Below are positions 19,086 to 30,732 of a stretch of 64,000 nt of DNA, in pieces; within the stretch, counting starts at the first letter, position 1; each line of letters opens with the position of its first letter. Both the position numbers and the translations under genes were made by a program. The stretch spans positions 3,988,684 through 4,052,683 of the forward strand of contig NZ_CP026004.1 in the NCBI RefSeq assembly GCF_003086895.1, given 5' to 3'. The notes beneath the pieces were generated by a model. The model had not been told where the DNA came from. It did not search any database and worked only from the letters and a program-made list of their open reading frames with translations. The stretch comes from Stenotrophomonas sp. ESTM1D_MKCIP4_1 (GTDB lineage Bacteria > Pseudomonadota > Gammaproteobacteria > Xanthomonadales > Xanthomonadaceae).

Positions 19086-20837
19086 TTGTCCGATCACACT
19101 TCCGAAACCGGCAGCGCTGATGCGCCCGCCGAAAAGCGCGTGCGCAAGCCCCGCGTGAGCAAGGCCGCCGCTCCGGCAGCCGCCGAAACCAGCGCTGCCC
19201 CCGCGCAGCCGACCCTGCCGCTGGCAGCCGCGCCTGAAGCGCCGGCACCGGCCGCAGCCGCCCCCGCGCCGAGCGCGCCCGCCGCTGAAGCCCCCGCCTC
19301 CGGCGGCGGTGATGCCGGCGAAGGCCGCGAATCCGGCCAGCCGCGCCAGCAGAACCACCAGGGTGGTCAGGGCGGTGGCCAGAACCAGGGCCAGAACAAC
19401 AACCCGTACAACCAGAATGGCCAGCAGGGCCAGGGCAACCGCCGCGACCGCTTCCGCAACCGTCGCGACCGTGACCGCAACCGCGGTGGCCGCGATGACG
19501 GCATGCCGCAGGACGGCGGCGAGCAGCAGCCCTTCGTGCCGCGCCCGCACGCCAACGTGCCGGAAGGCTTCCCGGTCTATTCGCTGAGCGACCTCAAGCG
19601 CATGCCGGCGCAGAAGCTGCTGGAAATCGCCGAGCAGCTGCAGATCTCCGAAGGCGTCGCCCGCGCCCGCAAGCAGGACGTCATCTTCGCCCTGCTGAAG
19701 GTGCTGACCCGCCATGGTGACGGCGTCGCCGCCGACGGCGTGCTGGAAATCCTGCCCGACGGCTTCGGCTTCCTGCGCGCGGCCGAGGCCAGCTACCTGG
19801 CCGGCCCGGACGACACCTACATCTCGCCCAGCCAGATCCGCCGCTTCAACCTGCGCACCGGCGACCACATCTCCGGCCGCATCCGCTTCCCGAAGGACGG
19901 CGAACGCTACTTCGCGCTGAACATCGTCGACACCATCAACGGTGAGCCGATCGAAGCATCGAAGAACAAGGTGCTGTTCGAGAACCTGACCCCGCTGTTC
20001 CCGCGTCGCCGCTTCACCCTGGAGCGCGGCAATGGTTCGTCGGAAGACATCACCGGCCGCATCCTCGACCTGATGGCCCCGCAGGGCAAGGGCCAGCGCT
20101 CGCTCATCGTGTCCCAGCCGAAGGCGGGCAAGACGATGATGATGCAGCAGGTGGCCACCGCCATCACCACCAACCACCCGGACGTGCACCTGATCGTGCT
20201 GCTGATCGACGAGCGCCCGGAAGAAGTGACCGAAATGCAGCGCACCGTGCGCGGCGAGGTCATCAGCTCGACCTTCGACGAGCCGGCCGCGCGCCACGTA
20301 CAGGTGGCCGAAATGGTCATCGAGCGTGCCAAGCGCCTGGTCGAGCACAAGAAGGACGTGGTGATCCTGCTGGACTCCATCACCCGCCTGGCCCGTGCCT
20401 ACAACAACGTGGTGCCGAGCTCGGGCAAGGTGCTGACCGGTGGTGTGGACGCCAACGCCCTGCACCGCCCGAAGCGCTTCTTCGGTGCGGCCCGCAACGT
20501 GGAAGAAGGCGGCAGCCTGACCATCATCGCCACCGCGCTGGTCGACACCGGCTCGAAGATGGACGAGGTGATCTACGAAGAGTTCAAGGGCACCGGCAAC
20601 AGCGAAGTGCACCTGAGCCGTCGCATCGCTGAAAAGCGCGTGTTCCCGGCCATCGACATCAACCGTTCGGGCACCCGCCGCGAAGACCTGCTGATCGAAC
20701 CGGAGCTGCTGCAGAAGATCTGGATCCTGCGCAAGCTGCTGCATCCGATGGATGAAATGGCCGCGATGGAATTCCTGCTGGACAAGATGAAGAACACCAA
20801 GTCCAACGATGAGTTCTTCGGTTCCATGAAGCGATAA
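19086..20837 (+). CDS. rho: Transcription termination factor Rho
   Basis: 583 residues versus about 419 in E. coli. It is an RNA-dependent hexameric helicase that ends transcription at Rho-dependent sites. The RNA-binding domain begins at about residue 165 ([19 protein letters not shown]). Walker A SQPKAGKT lies near residue 345, followed by [10 protein letters not shown] and the [20 protein letters not shown]- and R-loop region. The first about 155 residues are low complexity: Ala/Pro-rich, then Gln/Asn/Gly/Arg-rich. Translation begins at TTG, with GAGGAA about 10 bp upstream; no ATG fits. A strong intrinsic terminator follows. Confidence 0.97.
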   Translation: MSDHTSETGSADAPAEKRVRKPRVSKAAAPAAAETSAAPAQPTLPLAAAPEAPAPAAAAPAPSAPAAEAPASGGGDAGEGRESGQPRQQNHQGGQGGGQNQGQNNNPYNQNGQQGQGNRRDRFRNRRDRDRNRGGRDDGMPQDGGEQQPFVPRPHANVPEGFPVYSLSDLKRMPAQKLLEIAEQLQISEGVARARKQDVIFALLKVLTRHGDGVAADGVLEILPDGFGFLRAAEASYLAGPDDTYISPSQIRRFNLRTGDHISGRIRFPKDGERYFALNIVDTINGEPIEASKNKVLFENLTPLFPRRRFTLERGNGSSEDITGRILDLMAPQGKGQRSLIVSQPKAGKTMMMQQVATAITTNHPDVHLIVLLIDERPEEVTEMQRTVRGEVISSTFDEPAARHVQVAEMVIERAKRLVEHKKDVVILLDSITRLARAYNNVVPSSGKVLTGGVDANALHRPKRFFGAARNVEEGGSLTIIATALVDTGSKMDEVIYEEFKGTGNSEVHLSRRIAEKRVFPAIDINRSGTRREDLLIEPELLQKIWILRKLLHPMDEMAAMEFLLDKMKNTKSNDEFFGSMKR

Positions 20838-20840
20838 GAG

Positions 20841-20867
20841 AAAAGCCCCGCATTGCGGGGCTTTTTT
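20841..20867 (+). terminator. Intrinsic terminator of rho
   Basis: Stem AGCCCCGC/GCGGGGCT with a 3-4-nt loop followed by six T, starting 4 bp after the rho stop. Confidence 0.92.
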
Positions 20868-20885
20868 CTGCCTTCGCGGCGGCCG

Positions 20886-20909
20886 CATCCACGCATGGCG
20901 TGGATCTAC
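20886..20909 (-). repeat. SMAG-type REP, CATCCACGC family
   Basis: Reads GTAGATCCACGCCATGCGTGGATG on the minus strand; the same sequence occurs four times at 61565-61687. Lies between the rho terminator and the convergent hypothetical gene. Confidence 0.8.
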
Positions 20910-20942
20910 TGCGTTCGCCGGTCCATGCCCGGCGGAATGCAT

Positions 20943-22046
20943 CTACGCGCAAACCTGCCGCGGGTCCAGTTCCAGGTCACGACAGACGCGATCATGTACC
21001 AGGTGCGCTGCTCGATGCCTGAGGCCGACGGCACCCAGCCAGCCGGGAACCGGGGGCGTCAGCATCTCCCAGACGTCAGCCTGCAATCGTCCTTTCAGCG
21101 TGGTCAGCAGCAGCCGGGCCTCATCCTTCGCACCCGCGAAGTACGCTGCAAACGCAAATGTCTCCATGCAGATGCCGTGATAGCTGTCGCCCTGGTGGGA
21201 GGCGATGTCCTGCAGACGATCCTGCAAGGTCTCCGGAACCGCATCTGCCCATTTGAGGATCGCGCGGCGCAGCCAGGCAGCCGTCTCCCCGTCGCCGAGC
21301 TGACCGGCGATCCCACGCATCGTGTGGTTGTCATCTTCCCCAGCAACGGTCAGCGCGTCATCCAGTACCGCCTGTGCAGCCACGATGTGGGAGCAGCTGC
21401 CGGCAGGCGCCTGCTGCACGACCCATTCGGCGAACCGGACATGTTCATCGTATTCCCCACCCCACCGCGGCAGCGTGCCACGCGCATACTGGTAAATGGC
21501 CGGAGTGTGGAATCCGCTGGTCGCCAGCACTTGGTTCAACCACTCGGTCCGCTTTCCCTCACCTGCACCCACTACGATGTTGCAGTGGATAAGCCCGGCC
21601 AGTGCCATCGCATCTGCCGGGTTCCGTTCAACGATGCAGGTGAACTTCTCGTACGCCTTCGTCATGATCTTCGGATACCGACGCCGACGCAGGAAGGGAA
21701 TGTCGTTGGCATAGGTTTCCCCGCGTACCGCCCAGGCGTCGACCACATCGCCGTACGCAGCGATCAGTGGCGGATGGGGAGATGTCGGCATGGCGCCTGA
21801 CCACGCCTGCAGCCTAAGGCGCGCGTGGCGGCTCGATGCCAGCCGCCACACGAGGGGTTCGTAGGTTTCGGCCGGCAGCGTGGCCATCCAGCCATCAAGC
21901 AAGGCGAAGTCCCCGTTCTTCAGCGCAGCCAACGCCCGCGAAACATGCAGCTCGATGAAGTGCGACCGGTGCATCGCACAGGGAATCACCCGAAGGGTCT
22001 GGAGAAAGCGTCGCATGATGGAATGACCTTGGCCAAAGTCATCCAT
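20943..22046 (-). CDS. Hypothetical protein
   Basis: 367 residues from the start MDDFGQGHS, which has AGAGGCGGAAG upstream; an earlier in-frame ATG would extend into REP sequence. No signal peptide or membrane segment. The sequence is helical and Trp/Ala-rich, with segments such as YEPLVWRLASSRHARLRLQAW, LIAAYGDVVDAWAVRG and an Asp-Ala-Met-Ala-Leu-Ala-Gly helix that suggest helical-repeat architecture, possibly a DUF4034-like protein. I do not recognise the family. Downstream of the GH3 gene on the same strand, but 88 bp away and separated by a REP palindrome, so co-regulation is uncertain. Confidence 0.65.
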   Translation of the reverse strand: MDDFGQGHSIMRRFLQTLRVIPCAMHRSHFIELHVSRALAALKNGDFALLDGWMATLPAETYEPLVWRLASSRHARLRLQAWSGAMPTSPHPPLIAAYGDVVDAWAVRGETYANDIPFLRRRRYPKIMTKAYEKFTCIVERNPADAMALAGLIHCNIVVGAGEGKRTEWLNQVLATSGFHTPAIYQYARGTLPRWGGEYDEHVRFAEWVVQQAPAGSCSHIVAAQAVLDDALTVAGEDDNHTMRGIAGQLGDGETAAWLRRAILKWADAVPETLQDRLQDIASHQGDSYHGICMETFAFAAYFAGAKDEARLLLTTLKGRLQADVWEMLTPPVPGWLGAVGLRHRAAHLVHDRVCRDLELDPRQVCA

Positions 22047-22103
22047 CGTCTTCCGCCTCTGGCCCCTACGCCATCGGACAAGTTGTAAAACGTGCCGGGA
22101 AAA

Positions 22104-22126
22104 CGCCGGGCATGGCCCGGCGCTAC
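22104..22126 (-). repeat. SMAG-type REP after the GH3 gene
   Basis: GTAG followed by CGCCGGGCC-AT-GCCCGGCG on the minus strand, 8 bp downstream of the GH3 stop and followed by GTTTTCC. It could double as a transcript-end hairpin. Confidence 0.8.
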
Positions 22127-22134
22127 CGTGTGGC

Positions 22135-24666
<2,532 letters not shown>

Positions 24667-25007
24667 TGGGCTCTACCTCCGTGGATGAAGTTCCTGGCGT
24701 GCGCAGCTGCGACGGCACGTCGGCGTGGGCGCCTGCGCGCCGCTCCTGACAGCGCTGTCATATAAGCCTGCCCACGCACTGTCAATCGTTGATCGCATGC
24801 ACTGGGGTGCGCGTCCCGCAACAGCGGGCCCCGGCGCTTCCACCGTGTGCTGCACGGGCCTGCGGGTGCTGCAATGCGACAAGAAATCCGCACGTGCCAG
24901 CGCCCCTCATGTCGTGGCAACATCCGCCTGCTTCGGCAACATCGACCGGGCACGCGCGACCTACCATCGGCACGTGCCCGCCGCCTTCCAGGAGGAACCA
25001 TCGCCCC
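24667..25007. other. GH3-lacI divergent control region
   Basis: 341 bp between divergent start codons. Contains the palindromic operator at 24746-24761 and a half-site-like ACTGTCAA at about 24778-24785. No gene seen; several open frames here are out-of-frame readings. Confidence 0.6.
24746..24761. promoter_or_regulatory. LacI-family operator upstream of GH3 gene
   Basis: Contains the perfect 14-bp palindrome TGACAGCGCTGTCA (24747-24760) with the CG centre typical of LacI operators. Three near-matches precede the TonB receptor gene. Confidence 0.75.
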
Positions 25008-26015
25008 ATGCGCAGTCGAATCGAGGATGTCGCCGCCGTTGCCGGGGTATCGATCAAGACCGTGTCCCGCGTGCTCAACCACGAGCCCAACGTGCGCGAG
25101 CAGACGCGCGAGCGCGTGCTGGCGGCCGTGGCGCGGCTGGGCTACAAGCCCAACCTGTCGGCACGCAGCCTGGCCGGCCAGCGCTCGTATGCACTGGCGC
25201 TGGTCTACAACAATCCCTCGCGCAATTATCTGATGGAAATCCAGAGCGGCATGCTGGAGGCCTGTCATGCGCAGCACTACAACCTGATCCTGGGCCCGGT
25301 CGGGATCGGCCGCCGCACCCTGCCCGACCTGGCCGCGCTGTTCGAGAACTCGCGCCCGGACGGGGTGGTGCTGATCCCACCCCTGACCGATGACGAGGTG
25401 GTGCTGTCCTACCTGGAAGAGCACGGGATTCCCTTCGCGTGCATCGCCCCGCGACATCCGGAAGGCCGGATCGGCGTGCGCATGGACGAGACCACCGCCG
25501 TGGTCGAACTGATCGGTCACCTGGTCGCGCAGGGCCATCGACGCATCGGCCATATCAAGGGCCCGCGCGCGCACGGTGCCTGCCAGTGGCGCCACGCCGG
25601 CTACCGGCAGGCGCTGCGCGAGGCCGGCATCGCCTACGATCCGTCGCTGGTGGTCAACGGCCAGTTCTCGTTCGAGTCGGGCGTGGATGCGGCCAATGCC
25701 CTGCTGGATCTGGATGACCCGCCGACCGCGATCTTCGCCGCAAACGACGACATGGCCGCTGCGGTCTATCGCGTGGCTGGCGAACGTGGCCTGCGCGTGC
25801 CGCGCGATCTGTCGGTGTGCGGCTTCGATGACACCCCGATTGCCGGCCACATCTACCCTGCCCTGACCACCGTGCGCCAGCCGACCGCGCAGATGGGCCG
25901 GCTGGCCACCGAGCAGCTGATCGAGCACATCCGTGCCGATGCCGCCGGGCGCATGATCACGGTCGAGCACGCGGTACTGGAACGCGAATCGACCGCGCCG
26001 CCGCGGCGACGCTGA
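25008..26015 (+). CDS. LacI-family transcriptional repressor of the carbohydrate locus
   Basis: 335 residues. N-terminal LacI helix-turn-helix (IEDVAAVAGVSIKTVSRVLN) and hinge helix (NLSARSLAG), then a periplasmic-binding-protein-like sensor domain (about 60-330) with the FAANDDMA and CGFDDTP motifs. It should release DNA when it binds a sugar. The start MRSRIED is set by AGGAGG 14 bp upstream; longer in-frame starts lack family similarity. It lies between the divergent GH3 gene and the TonB receptor gene, both with TTGACAGCGCTGTCAA-type sites, so it most likely controls both. Confidence 0.93.
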   Translation: MRSRIEDVAAVAGVSIKTVSRVLNHEPNVREQTRERVLAAVARLGYKPNLSARSLAGQRSYALALVYNNPSRNYLMEIQSGMLEACHAQHYNLILGPVGIGRRTLPDLAALFENSRPDGVVLIPPLTDDEVVLSYLEEHGIPFACIAPRHPEGRIGVRMDETTAVVELIGHLVAQGHRRIGHIKGPRAHGACQWRHAGYRQALREAGIAYDPSLVVNGQFSFESGVDAANALLDLDDPPTAIFAANDDMAAAVYRVAGERGLRVPRDLSVCGFDDTPIAGHIYPALTTVRQPTAQMGRLATEQLIEHIRADAAGRMITVEHAVLERESTAPPRRR

Positions 26016-26023
26016 CCCGCGCC

Positions 26024-26050
26024 GGCGCCGGCACTCGCAGCCGGCGCCTT
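26024..26050 (+). terminator. Stem-loop after lacI gene
   Basis: GGCGCCGGC pairs with GCCGGCGCC around a 7-nt loop, 9 bp after the stop, followed only by TTCC. Weak as an intrinsic terminator. Confidence 0.4.
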
Positions 26051-26216
26051 CCATGCCACCTCGACACTGAAAGGACGTGAAGCATCTGCGCGCGGGCACG
26101 GCGCCGTGCTGCGCGTGATGTCCACTGACGGCTGTTCCCGTGTCCGGTCGCTGTCCTCATGACCCGTGACTCAAGCCATAGATCGGTCACGCGCGACAGG
26201 CCGCATCGCGCCTGGT

Positions 26217-26232
26217 TGTCCAGCGCTGTCAA
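26217..26232. promoter_or_regulatory. Operator-like half-palindrome 1 of TonB receptor leader
   Basis: TGTCCAGCGCTGTCAA matches 13 of 16 positions of TTGACAGCGCTGTCAA; the right half is perfect. Confidence 0.5.
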
Positions 26233-26318
26233 CGCGCTGCGAAGACGCCCCGACGGCATTCTCTCCCTGCATCCGCGCAGTTCCGTTCTGCACCGCACAA
26301 CACTCCCTGGTAGCTGGA

Positions 26319-26334
26319 TTGGCAGCGCTGTCAT
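26319..26334. promoter_or_regulatory. LacI-type operator 2 of TonB receptor leader
   Basis: TTGGCAGCGCTGTCAT matches 14 of 16 positions of the palindrome shared with the GH3 control region. Confidence 0.6.
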
Positions 26335-26454
26335 CCCTGAAAAAGCGCCGCAGGCGCCGCCATCAAAGGCAATTCATCGACATGAGTGGACGCATGGCAA
26401 CGGTTACATCGCGACGCGCACCACGGCGCGCAGGGCGCGCTTGATGGCAGTTTG

Positions 26455-26470
26455 TTGACAACGCTGTCAA
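26455..26470. promoter_or_regulatory. LacI-type operator 3, proximal to TonB receptor gene
   Basis: TTGACAACGCTGTCAA matches 15 of 16 positions of the shared palindrome, 88 bp upstream of the receptor start codon. Confidence 0.65.
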
Positions 26471-26557
26471 CCGTGGCTCCAATCCGGCCACGTGCACAAC
26501 CCGCGATCAAGACAACGCCGCAACGACACCACCGAATTCCCTGGGGAGGGAGCTTCC

Positions 26558-29545
26558 ATGAAGACGTACAAGGCAGTACCTCGCAAGACGATGCTCACTT
26601 CCGCGCTGCTGGCAGCGCTCGCTGCACCGGCCTGGGCGCAGGATGCACCGGCCGGCGAAACGCCGGACCCGGCCACGCTGGACACGGTGCAGGTCACCGG
26701 CATCCGCGGCAGCCTGCAGTCCTCGATGAACCTCAAGCGCGACAGCCAAGGCGTGGTCGATGGCATCGTTGCCGAGGACATCGGCAAGTTCCCGGACACC
26801 AACCTCGCTGAATCACTGCAGCGCATCAGCGGTGTATCGATCGACCGCACGTCCAGCGGCGAAGGTTCCAAGGTGACCGTGCGCGGCATCGGCCCGGACT
26901 ACAACCTGGTGCTGCTGAACGGACGGCAGATGCCGGCCTCCAACCTCGGCAATGGCGGCGGTGGCCTCAACGGTTCGCGCTCCTTCGACTTCGCCAACCT
27001 CGCCTCCGAATCGATATCGGCGGTGGAGGTGTACAAGACCAGCCGCGCCGACAATCCGGCCGGTGGCATCGGCGCCACCATCAACATCAAGACGCTGCGG
27101 CCGCTGGAATCGGAGCCGGTGATCAGCCTGGGCCTGAAGGCGGTCAACGATTCGTCCAACGACAACCTGCCGCGCACGCTGCAGGGCTCGAACATCACCG
27201 GCGAACTGTCGGGCATCTTCAGCCAGCGCTATGCGGACGACCGTTTCGGCGTGGCCTTCAGCGCCAGCCACCAGGAGCGTGATTCGGGCTTCAACCAGGC
27301 CACCGTGGCCGAGGGTTGGGCCACCATGTACGGCAACGACACCACGGATTGGCGCGCCCTGCCACAGCCGGGCCAGGGCTATTCGGACCGCATCACCAAC
27401 CGGCCCGGCCCGAACGATGTGTACGGCCGGCCGCAGAACACCGCCTACAACGTCAACGGCGTGCAGCGCCAGCGCACCAATGCGCAGGCCACGTTCCAGT
27501 GGAAGCCGGCCGACAATGTCACCACCACGCTGGATTACACCTATGTCGAGAACAAGGTGCAGCAGCAGCGCAGCGAACTGTCGGTGTGGTTCAACTACGG
27601 CCCGGGCGACAGCACCTGGACCAACGGGCCGGTGTCCGCGCCGATCATCTACAGCGAAGACATGACCAATTCGGACGTGTCGATGGGCGGCGCGCGGCTG
27701 GCCACCAAGACCGGCATGCACTCGCTGGGCTTCAACGTGGACTGGGAAGTGAACGACGCACTGGACCTGTCGTTCGATGCGCACAACTCCACCGCCGAAT
27801 CGCAGCCGGACAGCCCGTACGGTTCGGCCGGCGTGCTCGGCGTGGCCGCCTTCGTGCGCGGCAAGACCACCGTCGATTACAGCGGCGACCTGCCGATCAT
27901 CAACATCGCGTTGCCGCCGGGCGGCGTGCAGGCGTCCGATGCACTGGTCACCGGCTCGGTGTTCCAGAACAGCTACAACAAGTCCGAGGTGCAGCAGTAC
28001 CAGGGCCGCGGTACGTTCCGCTTCGCCGACTATTCGGCGCTGGACTTCGGCATCGGCCACAGCCAGGTGGAGAACCGCTCGGCCTCGGCCATCATGCAGC
28101 GCAATACCTGGGGCGGCCTGGGCTCGCCATCCGACTATGCCGATGACATCTGGTATGCGGACAACATGGCCAAGTACTTCAAGGCGTTCTCCGGGCACAG
28201 CGATCCGCGCCTGACCGGCCAGTTCCTGGTGTTCGATTTCGACCGCCTGATCGACCGCGCCGCCCAGGTAGGCACCGCCTCCGACCCGGCCTGCCCGACC
28301 TGCTACTACGCGCCCACCGAATACTCCGAGGACATCCGCACCACCGAGAAGACGCGCAGCGCGTACCTGCAGTACCGCACCACCTTCGACTGGTCGATGC
28401 CGCTGCACGTGGCCGCCGGCGTGCGCTACGAGCAGACCGAAGTGGAATCCAGTGCGATGGTGCGCGTGCCGACCGGCATCAGCTGGGGCTCGGCCAACGA
28501 GCTGAACATCGTCTACGCGCCGGAAAGCAGCTTCGTCGGTGGTCGTGGCAAGTACGACTACGTGCTGCCCAACGTCGACCTGAAGCTGGACCTGAGCGAA
28601 TCACTGGCGCTGCGCGGCAGCTACAGCCGCACGCTGGGCCGCCCGAGCTGGACGCAGATCCAGAGCGGCCAGTCGCTGGCGGACATCGTGCGTACCCAGG
28701 GTGGCAGCGGCAGCCGCGGCAATCCCAGCCTGGAGCCACTGATCTCGGACAACTTCGATCTTTCGCTGGAGTGGTACTACGGCGAAGCCAGCTACGCCTC
28801 GGCCGGCTTCTTCCGCAAGAACATCAAGAACTTCATCAGTGACACCGTGGTGCGCGAGAACAGCGGCAACCTGCACACGCCGGTCGGCGGCGCCTACTGG
28901 AATGAAGCGCTGGCGTCCTGCGGTGGCACCGACATGCCCTGCATCCGCGATTACATCTTCACCAACCACGCGGGCGATCCGGGCGTGAACTTCACCGGCG
29001 TCAACTCGGCCGGCCAGCTGACCGGCACCATCGAAGGCCTGCCGACCGACCCGATCGCCGGCTTCGACATCACCGTGCCGGCCAACCAGCATTCGGACCA
29101 CCTGGATGGCTGGGAAGTAGCGGTGCAGCACCTGTTCGGCCAATCCGGCTTCGGCGTTGCCGCCAACTACACCAAAGTGAAGTCCGGGCTGACCTTCAAC
29201 AATCTCAGCCTGGGTGACCAGTACCCGATGATCGGCCTGAGCGACTCGGCCAACCTGGTTGCGTTCTACGACAGGAACGCGTGGCAGATCCGTGCGGCGT
29301 ACAACTGGCGCGACAAGTTCCTCAACGGCATCGGCGGCCAGGGCCCGAACCCGAACTACACCGCGGCCTACGGCCAGCTCGATCTGAACATCAGCTACGC
29401 GGTGAGCGAGCAGCTCTCCCTGAGCCTGGAAGCGATCAACCTGACCGACGAGACCATGCGCACCTACTCGCGCCACACCAACATGCTGCGCTACGCCACC
29501 CAGACCGGGCCGCGCTACATGTTCGGCGTGCGTTACAAGTTCTGA
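26558..29545 (+). CDS. TonB-dependent outer-membrane receptor, Xanthomonas/Caulobacter type (probable oligosaccharide uptake)
   Basis: 995 residues. Signal peptide ends APAWAQ. TonB-box-like LDTVQVTG follows, then a plug domain (about 50-190: EDIGKFPDTNLAESLQRISGVS, VTVRGIGPDYNLVLLNGRQ) and a 22-strand-type barrel ending in FGVRYKF with the expected terminal aromatic. The plug wording matches the large TIGR01782-like family that imports sugars in Xanthomonadaceae and Caulobacter. The start MKTYKAV has GGGGAGGGAGC upstream. Downstream of three operator-like sites and next to a GH3 enzyme and LacI regulator, it probably imports the oligosaccharide cleaved by the GH3 enzyme. Substrate is inferred. 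Confidence 0.93.
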   Translation: MKTYKAVPRKTMLTSALLAALAAPAWAQDAPAGETPDPATLDTVQVTGIRGSLQSSMNLKRDSQGVVDGIVAEDIGKFPDTNLAESLQRISGVSIDRTSSGEGSKVTVRGIGPDYNLVLLNGRQMPASNLGNGGGGLNGSRSFDFANLASESISAVEVYKTSRADNPAGGIGATINIKTLRPLESEPVISLGLKAVNDSSNDNLPRTLQGSNITGELSGIFSQRYADDRFGVAFSASHQERDSGFNQATVAEGWATMYGNDTTDWRALPQPGQGYSDRITNRPGPNDVYGRPQNTAYNVNGVQRQRTNAQATFQWKPADNVTTTLDYTYVENKVQQQRSELSVWFNYGPGDSTWTNGPVSAPIIYSEDMTNSDVSMGGARLATKTGMHSLGFNVDWEVNDALDLSFDAHNSTAESQPDSPYGSAGVLGVAAFVRGKTTVDYSGDLPIINIALPPGGVQASDALVTGSVFQNSYNKSEVQQYQGRGTFRFADYSALDFGIGHSQVENRSASAIMQRNTWGGLGSPSDYADDIWYADNMAKYFKAFSGHSDPRLTGQFLVFDFDRLIDRAAQVGTASDPACPTCYYAPTEYSEDIRTTEKTRSAYLQYRTTFDWSMPLHVAAGVRYEQTEVESSAMVRVPTGISWGSANELNIVYAPESSFVGGRGKYDYVLPNVDLKLDLSESLALRGSYSRTLGRPSWTQIQSGQSLADIVRTQGGSGSRGNPSLEPLISDNFDLSLEWYYGEASYASAGFFRKNIKNFISDTVVRENSGNLHTPVGGAYWNEALASCGGTDMPCIRDYIFTNHAGDPGVNFTGVNSAGQLTGTIEGLPTDPIAGFDITVPANQHSDHLDGWEVAVQHLFGQSGFGVAANYTKVKSGLTFNNLSLGDQYPMIGLSDSANLVAFYDRNAWQIRAAYNWRDKFLNGIGGQGPNPNYTAAYGQLDLNISYAVSEQLSLSLEAINLTDETMRTYSRHTNMLRYATQTGPRYMFGVRYKF

Positions 29546-29554
29546 TCGGCTGCA

Positions 29555-29590
29555 GTAGTGTGGAGCAGAGCCCAGGCCCGGCTCCACACT
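29555..29590 (+). repeat. GTAG-tipped stem-loop between receptor and cupin genes
   Basis: GTAG tip, then AGTGTGGAGC and its perfect complement GCTCCACACT around a 14-nt loop. Looks like a SMAG-type REP inside the putative operon; it could reduce downstream expression relative to the receptor. Confidence 0.6.
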
Positions 29591-29607
29591 GCCCCGGATA
29601 CCCGCGC

Positions 29608-30624
29608 ATGCTGCCCCAGCCCCGCCCCATTGAAGAGATCCACGGCCTGGACCCGGCGCAGCTGCCCACCCAGCTGCCCACCTGGACCACGCCGAAGGTG
29701 ATCCGGGGGCTGGTGGCGCACTGGCCGCTGGTCAGCGCAGCACGCCGGTCCGCCGCCGAGGCCGTCGCCCACCTGGCCCGCTTCGACCACGGGCAGATGC
29801 CGGTGACGGCGACGACGACGGCGCCGGATACGCACGGCCGGCTGTTCTACAACGAGGACATGAGCGGCTTCAATTTCCGCCGCGAGCAGATACCGCTGAA
29901 GGTGGTGCTGGCCACACTGCTGAAGTACGCCCCCGATCCGGCGCCACCGTCGATCTACGTGGCCTCGACCACGCTGGACAGTTTCCTGCCCGGCTTCAGC
30001 CAGGCCAACCCGCTGCAGCTGGGCGTGGCCGAGCCCCTGGCCAGCATCTGGATCGGCAACCGCTCGCGCATCGCCGCCCACCAGGACGTGCCGGACAACC
30101 TGGCCTGCGTGGCCGCCGGCCGCCGCCGGGTCACGCTGTTCCCGCCGCAGCAGATCGACAACCTGTATGTGGGGCCGCTGGATTTCACCCCGGCTGGCCA
30201 GGCCATCAGCCTGGTGGATTTCCACGCCCCTGACCTGCAGCGCTTCCCGCGTTTCGCGCAGGCGCTGGAACATGCGTTGGTGGCCGAGCTGGAACCCGGC
30301 GATGCGGTGTTCATTCCCTCGCTGTGGTGGCACCACATGGAAGGGCTGGAGGCGTTCAACGTGCTGGTCAACAGCTGGTGGCGACCGGTGCCGGCCTGGA
30401 TGGATTCGCCGATGAACGCGCTGATGCTGGCCATCCTCGCCCTGCGCGACCTGCCACCGGAACAGCGCACGCACTGGCGCGTGATGCTTGACCACTATGT
30501 GTTCGATGCCGGCGAGCATACGGCAGCGCACGTGCCGCAGGACGCACGTGGCGTGCTGGCGCCGCTGGACGCTGCGGGCGCCGAACGCGTGCGCGACACC
30601 TTGCGGCGGCGCCTGCAGCGCTGA
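29608..30624 (+). CDS. Cupin_8/JmjC-like protein
   Basis: 338 residues with the cupin_8 (transcription factor jumonji-like) fold. The iron-binding HxD is H158-x-D160 (AAHQDVPDN), the distal His lies in SLWWHHMEG (about 242-243), and GDAVFIP sits just before it. Such proteins are expected to be Fe(II)/2-oxoglutarate oxygenases. In Xanthomonadaceae they often follow sugar TonB receptors, as here (62 bp downstream), but their substrate is unknown. The start MLPQPRP is chosen because upstream frame overlaps the receptor and the REP stem. No strong ribosome site is visible. Confidence 0.85.
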   Translation: MLPQPRPIEEIHGLDPAQLPTQLPTWTTPKVIRGLVAHWPLVSAARRSAAEAVAHLARFDHGQMPVTATTTAPDTHGRLFYNEDMSGFNFRREQIPLKVVLATLLKYAPDPAPPSIYVASTTLDSFLPGFSQANPLQLGVAEPLASIWIGNRSRIAAHQDVPDNLACVAAGRRRVTLFPPQQIDNLYVGPLDFTPAGQAISLVDFHAPDLQRFPRFAQALEHALVAELEPGDAVFIPSLWWHHMEGLEAFNVLVNSWWRPVPAWMDSPMNALMLAILALRDLPPEQRTHWRVMLDHYVFDAGEHTAAHVPQDARGVLAPLDAAGAERVRDTLRRRLQR

Positions 30625-30732
30625 CACCGGGAGACCGTACTTAACCCCAGGGCAAGCGAATGTGCCCATAATGGCGGTTCCCCCACCCTCCGTGCGAGGC
30701 AGCGCCCCCGCTGCGCTGCGCACCGCCGCCGC

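Larger units (their letters stand above)
26016..26557. other. Long leader between lacI and TonB receptor gene
   Basis: 542 bp with no convincing gene. It holds a GC stem after lacI and three operator-like palindromes (26217-26232, 26319-26334, 26455-26470) spaced 102 and 136 bp apart, as expected for looped or cooperative repression. Confidence 0.6.

Noticed and set aside
18675..20942. A 755-codon minus-strand frame opposite rho
   Set aside because: Shadow of the rho coding sequence; composition dominated by Val/Gly/Gln/His runs and no start signals.
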